Below the pieces are notes generated by a model that did not search any database, had not been told where the DNA came from, and saw only the letters and a list, made by a program, of their open reading frames with translations. The translations under genes were made by a program, and so were the position numbers. From positions 35,633 through 99,632 of the forward strand of contig CAWBVG010000019.1 in NCBI GenBank assembly GCA_963792175.1: a stretch of 64,000 nt of DNA, written 5' to 3'. Every line of letters starts with the position of its first letter. The stretch's first letter is position 1. Below are positions 9,664-17,404 of this stretch, piece after piece. The DNA is from CAWBVG01 sp963792175. Lineage in GTDB: Bacteria; Acidobacteriota; Vicinamibacteria; Vicinamibacterales; CAVVIG01.

Positions 9664-10752
9664 GTTCCAGCGTGTGCGGGTGCGAGCGTGGTGGCGCGCG
9701 ACACCGCCGCGCGCGCGAGGTTGCCGAGAATCGTCGGGTACGCCTCGCACGGCGTCCAGCAGTGCGAGCAGCGTTCTTCCATCACGTCCGCGCGCAGCTC
9801 GCGCCGGCGATCGCCGTCCCACAGCGCCGCGCAGGTCGAACGCGTTCTCGCGCAGGTTGCCCACCTTCGCGTCCCAGATCGAGCAGGCGTACAGGTTCCA
9901 ATAGGCGTCGATGAAGCACGACGACGACAGCGCCGTGCACGGCAGCGGCGACTTGCCGGTTTCGTAGTACCGGCTCACAAGCGCCTGATACCGATCCTCC
10001 AGGAACTTGACCGGATGGAGCGCCGGACCCGTTCTTCTTCCGATGGTCCTCGATCGCGCGCAGGATCTCGACGTGATGCTGCTCGACCGGATAGCCGACG
10101 TTGTCGAAGTAGTGGCCCGACTCGTGCCCGACGTTCAGGTGCAGCTCCGATCGGCGGAAATCGGGAATCACCTCTCGGATGGCGGCGATCGTCTCGTCGA
10201 CGCGGCTGGCGTTCTTCGCCATCAGCGTCATGCCGACCACGGTCTGAAAGTTTGACCGCTTGATGCCGCGCAGCCGCCGGAACGTCTCGATCGCCCTTGT
10301 CCCAGCTGCCCGGCAGCCCGCGCATCTCTTCGTGCAGCGCCTCGCGGGCCGTCGATGCTGATGGTCGTCATCAGCCGGCCGACGCCGCGCTCCAGCGTCT
10401 GCTCGACGAGCTCGACCGTCTTGTCGCCGAACCAGCCGGTCGTCGGGAAATTCAGGAGATACAGCGACCGGCAGCTCTTCTGAATCGCCGCGACCAGTTC
10501 GTCGAGATCGCGCCGCATGAACAGTTCGCCGCCGGTGAGATGAACCCACTTGAACTGCGGCCAGCTCTCGAAGAAGAGCGCGACCTCCTCCGGCGTCATC
10601 TCGTTCACGCTCTTCTTCTGCCAGATGTTGCACATCTCGCAGCGGAAGTTGCAGTGATACGTCGCGACGAAGGTGACTTTGTAGGGCAGGTCGGGCGAGC
10701 GCAGGTTGGCGCCCAGGATGGCGCCAGCGAGCCCGATTTGGCGGGTCAGCAT
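9658..10752 (-). CDS. Radical SAM/SPASM protein (second copy type)
   Basis: About 364 residues. The CX3CX2C cluster motif is CNFRCEMC near residue 38, preceded by YKVTFVATYH, and the glycine motif is LTGGELFMR. Later blocks are TISIDGPR, SNFQTVVGMTLMAKN and a C-terminal cysteine-rich end (CTALSSSCFIDAYWNLYACS, then CSHCWTPCEAY in a shifted frame). Frameshifts near 10,340, 10,030 and 9,840. It is related to the protein at 3,304-4,470 and, like it, lies beside glycosyltransferase genes, so a shared glycan or glycopeptide pathway is plausible. The next gene is divergent. Confidence 0.75.
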
Positions 10753-10889
10753 GTACCGGGACTTCGATCGTAACAGACCGACTGATACCGGTCAACGCAT
10801 TGATGGCGTGGACCTTGACCCGATCTCGACGCGGTCGTTATACTGGCCGGTCTGTTCCCAACCGCCCGACAGCTCCAACTGCCCGAACC

Positions 10890-11570
10890 GTGAGCGACAC
10901 CCGTGTCACCGTGGTCATCCCCGCCAAGGATGAAGAAGGGCTCATCGGCGAGATTGTCGACTCGGTGCGACCGTACGCGGACGAAGTGCTGGTCGTCGAC
11001 GGCCACTCGCGCGATCGGACGCGCGACATCGCCGTCGAGCACGGCGCCCGCGTCATTCAGGATAACGGCCGCGGCAAGGGCGAGGCGCTGCGGCTCTCGA
11101 TCAGCGCCGCCACCACCGGCATCGTCGTCTTCATCGACGCCGACGGCTCGCACGATCCGCACGGACATTCCCGCGCTCGTCGCGCCGATCAAGGCCGGAC
11201 CAGGCCGACATGGTCATCGGCTCGCGCGGCAAGGGCGGCAGCGACGAGCTTCACGGCACGCTCGAGCAGTTCATCCGCTACGTCGGATCGCAGCTGATCA
11301 TGCTCGCGATCAACTATCGCTGGAACGTCCGGCTGACCGACAGCCAGAACGGCTTCCGCGCCATTCGCCGCGACGTCGGCCGGCAAACTCGGTCTGACGT
11401 CGAACCTGACGACGATCGAGCAGGAAATGCTGATGAAGGCCCTCAAGCAGGGCTACCGCGTCAGCGAGATCGCCAGCCACGAATACGAGCGCCGATGGGG
11501 GACGTCGAAGGTCGTGGTCTGGAAGCTGTGGTTCGCGTACGTCTGGTCGTTCCTCCGCAACCTGATTTGA
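10890..11570 (+). CDS. Family 2 glycosyltransferase
   Basis: About 226 residues, GT-A fold. VTVVIPAKDEE opens the nucleotide-binding half, DEVLVVDGHSRD and FIDADGSHDPHD carry the DXD-like metal site, and ADMVIGSRGKGG with the C-terminal YERRWGTSK completes a dolichyl-phosphate mannosyltransferase-like enzyme that would transfer sugar to a polyprenyl phosphate. There is no trailing membrane pair, unlike the GT2 at 23.4 kb. Frameshifts near 11,165, 11,200 and 11,385. GTG start; a TATACT at 10848-10853 is a possible -10. Its stop overlaps the start of the GT39 gene, so it may feed polyprenyl-linked sugar to it. Confidence 0.75.
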
Positions 11571-13291
11571 CCGAAGGCTACGACCTCAGCCGGCGGTCGG
11601 CGCTGCTCTGGGTCGCTGCCGCCACTGCCGTCGGCGCGGCGCTCCGCTTTTACGGCCTCGGCCTGGGGCGCGCCGTACTTCCACTTCCACATCGACGAGC
11701 ACATCGTCTTCACCTACGCGGAATCGCTCTCTCGAAACACCAAGGAAGCCGCGGAGTCGGCGAAGTTCTTCATGTACTCGCCGGTGCCGATGTACATCCT
11801 GAACGGGATGACCGCGGCGTCACAACGCGCTCGTCCACCGGCTGGATCTCACCGTTCCCCGCGACGAAGTCACCTACATGCTGCTGGGACGCGTCGATTT
11901 CCGCCGCGCTGGGCACCGCGACCATCCCTCTCGTGTACCACGTCGCGCGCCACGTGTCGGGCCGCCTGGCGGGCGTCTTCGCCGCGTTTTTCCTGGCGTT
12001 CTCCGTCATCCACCTGCGCGAGTCGCACTTCTTCAGCCTCGACGTGAGCATGACGTTCTTCACGGTCGTCGCCTGGTGCTTTCTGGTGCGCACCGTCGAG
12101 CGCGGCGATGCCGTGGGCGCCGCGGGCTCCGCGCTCGGCCTCGGACTCGGCGTCGCCTCGAAGTATTCGGCGGCGTTCATCGGGCCGATGATCGGGATCG
12201 CGGAACTGCTGTCGCCGTTCGGCCCGCGAGCGCTTGACGCCGATCCGGCCATGGATCCGCGTCGTCGTGCGGACGGCCCTCACCGGCCTTGCCGGTATCG
12301 CCATCTTCCTGCTGCTGGATCCGCTGGTGGTGCGCTATTTCGACAAGTTTCAGAGCGACATCAAGGTCTGGGTCATCGACCCGCTCAGCGGAACCTCGAA
12401 GCCCGAATGGATCGCGCAGTTCGCCGACGTCAACGCGATTCCGTACTGGTTCACGAACCTGCTGTGGTGGGGGCTGGGGCCGGCGCTCGAGATCTGGGCG
12501 ATTGCCGGCGTGGTGTGGCTGCTGTGGCGGCGCGATCGGATGTCGCTCCTGACGGCGGCTGTTTCCGATCGTGTACTGGCTGTCGGCGGGCAAGACCGCC
12601 ACCATCGCGCCCTTCATCCGCTACACCGTTCCATTGGCGCCTCCCCTCGCGGTCGCTGCCGCCGCGTTCAGCGCTGATCTCTGTTCGACGCCCGCGCTGG
12701 CGCCGCCTGAGCGTCGTCGCCACGACGATCGTCATCGGGACGACCGCGCTCTGGGCGATCGCGTACATGAACGTCTACCGTCAGCCGGACAGCCGCCTCG
12801 AAGCCTCGGCCTGGCTGCTCAAGAATGTCCCCGCGGGCTCGAAGATTCTGGTCGAGCCGTCGCACAACACGCCGCCCATGGGCTCGTACCTGAACGGCGT
12901 CAACTTCTACGGCAACTACGTGCTGTTCTACCCGCAGACGGATAGGCACGACTACTATCAGCTGTACGCGCTCGATACCTACCGCAGCCTGTATAACCGC
13001 GGCACGGACGACGACTTCCGCCGCAATTACATTCAGTCGCGGCTCGCGCTGGTCGACTGGATCGTGATGGACGACACGTTCCTCCAGCAGTATCAGCATC
13101 TCCCGTCGCCCGATCACGCCGTGGTCAAGCAGTACTACAAGGATCTGTTCGACGGCCGTCTTGGCTTCAAGCTGGTCAAGACCTTCAAGACCTATCCCTC
13201 GCTGTTCGGTCTGACGATCAACGACGACGATGCGGAGTTGACGTTCCGGCTGTTCGACCATCCCCGCGTGTTCGTCTTCCTTCGCCAATGA
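11567..13291 (+). CDS. GT-C (family 39-like) membrane glycosyltransferase
   Basis: About 575 residues. The first luminal loop has FHIDEH, matching the conserved acidic DE site of ArnT/PMT-type enzymes, then many membrane helices (IPLVYHVARHVSGRLAGVFA, LGLGLGVASKYSAAFIGP) and a C-terminal soluble domain (NGVNFYGNYVLFYP). These enzymes use polyprenyl-linked sugars outside the membrane. At least five frameshifts between 11,675 and 12,710. TTG start overlaps the GT2 stop and its stop overlaps the SDR start, so the three genes form one coupled unit. Confidence 0.7.
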   Translation: MTEGYDLSRRSALLWVAAATAVGAALRFYGLGLGRAVLPLPHRRAHRLHLRGIALSKHQGSRGVGEVLHVLAGADVHPERDDRGVTTRSSTGWISPFPATKSPTCCWDASISAALGTATIPLVYHVARHVSGRLAGVFAAFFLAFSVIHLRESHFFSLDVSMTFFTVVAWCFLVRTVERGDAVGAAGSALGLGLGVASKYSAAFIGPMIGIAELLSPFGPRALDADPAMDPRRRADGPHRPCRYRHLPAAGSAGGALFRQVSERHQGLGHRPAQRNLEARMDRAVRRRQRDSVLVHEPAVVGAGAGARDLGDCRRGVAAVAARSDVAPDGGCFRSCTGCRRARPPPSRPSSATPFHWRLPSRSLPPRSALISVRRPRWRRLSVVATTIVIGTTALWAIAYMNVYRQPDSRLEASAWLLKNVPAGSKILVEPSHNTPPMGSYLNGVNFYGNYVLFYPQTDRHDYYQLYALDTYRSLYNRGTDDDFRRNYIQSRLALVDWIVMDDTFLQQYQHLPSPDHAVVKQYYKDLFDGRLGFKLVKTFKTYPSLFGLTINDDDAELTFRLFDHPRVFVFLRQ

Positions 13292-14307
13292 AGGCGTTGG
13301 TCACCGGCGGCACCGGGTTCATCGGACGACGGCTCGTCCGGCAGCTCGTCGCGCACTACGGCGTGGACGCCGTCGCATGCCTGGTCAAGCCGCCGGTCAC
13401 GCCGCTCGAAGCCGAGGCGCTCGAAGCGTTCCGCGGTCAGGGTCTGCGGCTCATCGAAGGCGACCTGATGGCCCGACCGGTCGCCGCTCAGCCGCCGCCA
13501 GCGGTCGACGTCGTCTTCCACCTCGCGGCAAACATCGACACCGACGCGTCGCTGGAAGCCCTCCGCGTCAACCACGAGGGCACCGATCGATTGCTCGACT
13601 GGCTGTCGGTCGTCTCCCGTGGGACACGGATGGTGTATGCGAGCTCGGTTGCGGTTCACGATCGGATGGCCGCGCCGGAGGGACCGATTGTCGAAACCAG
13701 TCCTCTGACTCCCCGGACCGGTTACGGACGGACAAAGCTGCGGGGCGAAGAGATCCTGGCCGAACGCGCTACACGCGATGGCTACTCGTGGACCGTGCTC
13801 CGGCTGCCCACGGTCTACGGGCCCGGACAGAAACCCGACGGCTTGTTCGATCAGCTCATCAAACGAGCGGAGGGCGGCTCGCTGCTCGGCCGCCTCGACT
13901 GGCCGGGGCGCACGAGCATCGTTCACGTGGACGATGTGGCGGCGGCGATGATCGAGCTGGCGGGCCGGCCCGAAGCGGCAGGCGAGGTGTTCTGTATCGC
14001 GAGTGACGAATCGCTCACCGTCGGCGAGCTGGCAAGGGGCATCGGCGCAGCGATCGGGCGTCCGGTTCGACCGATTGCGATTCCCGGGCCGCTGGTCGCG
14101 ATCGCACGGTGGATCGTGTGGAACCGCGCGATCGCGGCGATGGTCCCCGCCTCCGGCCGGCTCGCGTTCTGGCGTCTCAGCCTGATCATCAGCGACGGTT
14201 TCTGGTTCGACACCACGAAGTTCCGCCGCGTCTACACCAGGCCGCTGAAGACTCTGCCGGAAGGACTTCGCAGCCTGAAGTTGAGGAGCTTGAGACTTGA
14301 GACTTGA
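13288..14307 (+). CDS. NAD-dependent epimerase/dehydratase (extended SDR)
   Basis: 339 residues, intact. The Rossmann motif is TGGTGFIG at residues 7-14; the catalytic set is SS..V..D..A then YGRTK (YXXXK) near residue 150. PTVYGPGQ and a C-terminal substrate domain follow. The family acts on nucleotide sugars or hydroxysteroid-like substrates; this one lies with glycosyltransferases, so a sugar nucleotide is likely. ATG overlaps the upstream stop. The last residues (SLKLRSLRLET) are encoded by a run of ACTTGAG-type heptamers, suggesting the natural C-terminus was altered by the repeat. Confidence 0.8.
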   Translation: MKALVTGGTGFIGRRLVRQLVAHYGVDAVACLVKPPVTPLEAEALEAFRGQGLRLIEGDLMARPVAAQPPPAVDVVFHLAANIDTDASLEALRVNHEGTDRLLDWLSVVSRGTRMVYASSVAVHDRMAAPEGPIVETSPLTPRTGYGRTKLRGEEILAERATRDGYSWTVLRLPTVYGPGQKPDGLFDQLIKRAEGGSLLGRLDWPGRTSIVHVDDVAAAMIELAGRPEAAGEVFCIASDESLTVGELARGIGAAIGRPVRPIAIPGPLVAIARWIVWNRAIAAMVPASGRLAFWRLSLIISDGFWFDTTKFRRVYTRPLKTLPEGLRSLKLRSLRLET

Positions 14308-14316
14308 AACTTGAGG
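14281..14316. repeat. Tandem heptamer array (GACTTGA-like)
   Basis: Imperfect copies of a TTGAGAC/TTGAAAC unit run across the end of the SDR gene, encoding its last residues and the TGA stop. Directly followed by a strong hairpin. Confidence 0.65.
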
Positions 14317-14344
14317 CTTAGCGCGCCTTCAGGCGCGCTAAGCC
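14315..14344. terminator. 13-bp hairpin between convergent genes
   Basis: GGCTTAGCGCGCC and its perfect reverse complement are separated by TTCA. It lies just after the SDR stop, and its left arm contains the TAA stop of the minus-strand hydrolase gene. No long T-run follows, so bidirectional termination or RNA 3' protection is inferred. It shares the TTCA loop with hairpins at 25,600 and 36,145. Confidence 0.7.
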
Positions 14345-15295
14345 TGCACGCTCGTCGGCCGAGATCGCGTCAAGGAAAGCCGTCTTCGTCAGCTCGAACC
14401 CGGCTGTCGTGTGAAAGACCCACCCGGCGGCGCCCGCGCTGCGCGCCTCCGTCACCGCACGGGCGTAGTTGGCGGCGCCGAGCGGCTTCCCATCGTCCGC
14501 GCGCCGCTCCTCGTTCAAGTAGATCGGTACCGATCGCCCGGCCTTGTCGAGCACCGCTCGCAGCGCACGAACGCGTGCGCCGGTCGCCGTTGCCCAGTCG
14601 TCGGTCCGCGGCAGGTGCGCCGCTACCAGATCGACCCCGACTGCCTCCGCCCCGGTGCCGGCCTCCTCGCGGAGGTTCTGCGCACCCGCGTCTGTCACCT
14701 CGCCCTTGGCGGACACGAAGTGGTACTCGGTGCTCGAGATCGTCACCAGCCGCGCCGGGTCGATCGCCTTGACTTTGTCGCGGAGCGCGCGCGCAGCGCG
14801 GTGCGAAATGGGACCGTCCCCGTGATCGTGTTCGTTGTACAGATCGAACACGACGTTCCGGTACTCGCGAAGGGCGCTCGCGATCGACTCGACAGCCTTG
14901 AGGCGAGCCGCATCCGACGCAAACAGCGCAAACGGCTGTCCGGGCAGTTGGCCTGGCCGCAGCAGGACCAGCTCGAAGATCAAGCCGCGCGACTCGAGAC
15001 GTTTGGCCAGTTGAACGAGGCGCGTCCGTCCCGGCTCGCTGAGCGTGCCGTCCGGCAAATAGATCGGCTCGTGCCAGTGCGCCCAGACGCGCACGAGGTT
15101 GATGCCCCACGACTTCAAGGCATCCAGATCCTGATCGCGCGGGGCGGCCGGACCCAGCGCGTCGAACAGGCTGACGCCGACCACGAATTGCGGGTGCCCA
15201 TCCAGCTGAAACGCCTTGGCGTCCACCGTGAGAGCCGGGCGCGGCGCCGCTGCGACGAACGCGACCAGCGCGAGCGCGCCAATCGCGGCGGCCAT
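14318..15295 (-). CDS. Secreted glycoside hydrolase-like protein (clan GH-A type)
   Basis: About 325 residues, intact from ATG 15295. A hydrophobic N-terminus (AIGALALVAFVAAAP) suggests export. The barrel pattern WGINLVRVWAHWHEP, DLYNEHDHGDG (the Asn-Glu pair expected for the acid/base) and VPIYLNEE (candidate nucleophile Glu) fits family 5-like enzymes that cut or trim beta-linked glycans. Substrate unknown. It ends inside the terminator hairpin. The upstream lipoprotein gene stops 2 bases before, so the two are probably cotranscribed. Confidence 0.65.
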   Translation of the reverse strand: MAAAIGALALVAFVAAAPRPALTVDAKAFQLDGHPQFVVGVSLFDALGPAAPRDQDLDALKSWGINLVRVWAHWHEPIYLPDGTLSEPGRTRLVQLAKRLESRGLIFELVLLRPGQLPGQPFALFASDAARLKAVESIASALREYRNVVFDLYNEHDHGDGPISHRAARALRDKVKAIDPARLVTISSTEYHFVSAKGEVTDAGAQNLREEAGTGAEAVGVDLVAAHLPRTDDWATATGARVRALRAVLDKAGRSVPIYLNEERRADDGKPLGAANYARAVTEARSAGAAGWVFHTTAGFELTKTAFLDAISADERAGLARLKAR

Positions 15296-15297
15296 GC

Positions 15298-16173
15298 CTA
15301 TTCGGAGCCGATACGTCCTGGAACGCGGTAGCGAAGACTGCTGGTCGTCACGCCGATGCCTTCGAAACGACTGCTGCACAACCACCACTTCCAGTTCTCG
15401 TAGATTGCCGTGAGCCGGCAAATCCCCGTGACGGTTTCGGTCTTGCCGGCGTTTGGGTTCTTGGGATCCTTCGGGATGTCCTTGAATACACACGTGCCGC
15501 TGACGTCCGCGAACGTCCGGTCGGCGTTTGGCGTTACCGAGACGTTCGTATAGGTGCCCGACAGGATCTGAAAATTGATCCGGTTGTTGGCCACGTCGTT
15601 GTACTCGGACGCCTTCTCCGAGCAGCTGTCGCTGAAATCGGCGACCGCCTGCTGCGCCGGAATCGTAGAGGTCGGAAACAGCTCGGTCAGGAAACGCATG
15701 CTGATCGTCATGATTTCCTTCGGCGAGTCGTTGTAGTGCACCTGCACGGTCGACGACACGGAGTTCTCCTTCGGCTGCCCCGCCGAGGTGTATTTCTCCG
15801 TGATCAGCAGCTTCAACGTATAGAGATCCGGCGTCGTCTGCTGCCTGGGCGCCCGCCAGGTCGCGATCGGGCCCGAGCCTGTGAACGTGCCGTTCACCGG
15901 CGTGGCTGACCATTGATACGTGAGTTGATCGAGCGGCGTTTCAGCGTCGGAGACAAACGCCGTCGCCACGACTGCCTGATCGGCTTCGACGCGTGGACTG
16001 CTGACCGTCATCGACGCGATGATCGGCGCGTCGTTGCGCACAACAACTGGAGGTGGCTCGACCACGGCGGGAGGCGTAACCGGCGACGGTTTGGTTGTGG
16101 AGTCACCACAGCTCAGCGCGCAAAACGCGACGACGAATACGGAAGAGAAGACCAGCGGTCCGCGGCTCTGCAC
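15298..16173 (-). CDS. Secreted lipoprotein with PKD/Ig-like domain
   Basis: 291 residues, intact, GTG start. Lipoprotein signal VFVVAFCALSC with the lipobox Cys near residue 22; Thr/Pro linker; an Ig/PKD-like domain (DQAVVATAFVSDAETPLDQL, YQWSATPVNGTFTG) and a C-terminal domain with FSDSCSEKASEYNDV, CRLTAIY and WWLCSSRFEG. The same two domains occur in the divergent gene at 16,265-17,386, so the pair are paralogues. Cysteines in the tail could form disulfides. Function unknown. Confidence 0.7.
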   Translation of the reverse strand: MQSRGPLVFSSVFVVAFCALSCGDSTTKPSPVTPPAVVEPPPVVVRNDAPIIASMTVSSPRVEADQAVVATAFVSDAETPLDQLTYQWSATPVNGTFTGSGPIATWRAPRQQTTPDLYTLKLLITEKYTSAGQPKENSVSSTVQVHYNDSPKEIMTISMRFLTELFPTSTIPAQQAVADFSDSCSEKASEYNDVANNRINFQILSGTYTNVSVTPNADRTFADVSGTCVFKDIPKDPKNPNAGKTETVTGICRLTAIYENWKWWLCSSRFEGIGVTTSSLRYRVPGRIGSE

Positions 16174-16174
16174 G

Positions 16175-16193
16175 AATACAGCTCAGCTGTATT
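16175..16193. promoter_or_regulatory. 19-bp palindrome in a divergent promoter region
   Basis: AATACAGCT-C-AGCTGTATT is a perfect palindrome 1 base upstream of the GTG start of the minus-strand lipoprotein, within the 91-bp space between two paralogous divergent genes. Operator function is inferred from symmetry and position only. Confidence 0.45.
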
Positions 16194-16252
16194 TTAGCCA
16201 CGTTCCATTGTTGATCGCCAGAGCGCCCGGGACCTGGGCCGTAGGCGCCCGA

Positions 16253-16258
16253 TATAAT
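16253..16258 (+). promoter_or_regulatory. Candidate -10 box, possible leaderless start
   Basis: A perfect TATAAT lies 6 bases before the GTG at 16265, so transcription would begin about at the start codon. No good -35 is seen. Confidence 0.4.
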
Positions 16259-16264
16259 TTTCAG

Positions 16265-17386
16265 GTGCGACGCGCTGTGTTTACAGGGTTGCTCGGCGTT
16301 ACTTGGCTTGCGATGGCTGTCTCATGCGGTGGGCCGACTGCCCCATCGGCGGTCGGGATCTCTTCGATTGCGCCACCGACGGGAAGCACGTTCGGCGGCA
16401 CGGCGATCACGATCGTTGGAACCAACTTCGCCGCGGGCGCGACCGTCAACATCGGAACCGTGCCCGCCACCGCAGTGACGATCGAATCGCCGACCAGAAT
16501 GACGGCAGTCACCGGTCAGAGCGCTGCCGGAACGGTCGACGTTGTCGTGTCGTCACTCGGTCGAACCGCGACCCTGCCTCGATCCTTCACGTACTCAGCG
16601 CCGACGCTTGCGGAGAATACTCCACCCGTCATCGTCTCAATTCGAGCGCTCGGTACTCGTCCGAACGAACCGGCACAATTCGCCGACCTCGATGAAACGA
16701 TCACTCTCACGGCTTTTGTGCAGGATGCGGAGTCGCCAATCTCTCAGCTGGGCTTCGAGTGGGCCTCAAATGCCGGTGGCACGTTCTCTGGGGCGGGTCC
16801 GGTGGTGCAGTGGCGCGCTCCGAAGAACGGTCAGACGCCATCGTCGGCGACGCTGACGGTGACCGTTGTCGAAAAATATCAGGGAGCCGATCCGACCGGG
16901 CTTCCGCTGACCAAAGAAAACCGTGTGAGCATGACGACCGTGGTGAGCCTGCACGACTCGCCCAGCGAGATCGGATCGCTGGCGCGGCAGTTTCTCTTCG
17001 ATTTTTCAGATTCCAGCATCCGCGACGTCGGCTACATCCTGCGGAATTTCAGCGATCGCTGCCCTGACGGCAAAGCGAGTGAAACGAACGATGTCGCATT
17101 CAACCGACAGCATTTCATCATCAATTCCTCTTCCATTGGATCTGCTTCGGTCAGCGTCGATTTCGCGGGCACTTGCCCACTTCGACTGCGGCGTGCCGAC
17201 GCCTGCGCCGAGGTGCCGGCCGACTGGGCTTCGACGTCTCTCGACGACAAGTCCAAGTCGCATGTGATCGGCACCGATCAAGTCACCGCGGTTTACGATT
17301 CGAGTCGACAACGCTGGGGTTTGTGCGACAGCGATTTTGACGGGCACGATGCCACGCTCTCCAGCCTGCGAGGTTTCATTCGGTAA
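16265..17386 (+). CDS. Secreted lipoprotein with IPT/TIG and PKD-like domains
   Basis: 373 residues, intact. Signal peptide GLLGVTWLAMAVSC with lipobox Cys; an IPT/TIG domain (SSIAPPTGSTFGGTAITIVG, TVNIGTVPATAV) is followed by the PKD-like and C-terminal domains shared with the divergent paralogue (AFVQDAESPISQLGFEW, NFSDRCPDGKASETNDV). The IPT domain is the addition relative to the other copy. The start was chosen because it gives a short n-region and lipobox. It lies next to GT-C genes; a cell-surface role is likely, but the function is unknown. Confidence 0.7.
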   Translation: MRRAVFTGLLGVTWLAMAVSCGGPTAPSAVGISSIAPPTGSTFGGTAITIVGTNFAAGATVNIGTVPATAVTIESPTRMTAVTGQSAAGTVDVVVSSLGRTATLPRSFTYSAPTLAENTPPVIVSIRALGTRPNEPAQFADLDETITLTAFVQDAESPISQLGFEWASNAGGTFSGAGPVVQWRAPKNGQTPSSATLTVTVVEKYQGADPTGLPLTKENRVSMTTVVSLHDSPSEIGSLARQFLFDFSDSSIRDVGYILRNFSDRCPDGKASETNDVAFNRQHFIINSSSIGSASVSVDFAGTCPLRLRRADACAEVPADWASTSLDDKSKSHVIGTDQVTAVYDSSRQRWGLCDSDFDGHDATLSSLRGFIR

Positions 17387-17404
17387 CTCGGTTCGATCTA
17401 GTGA

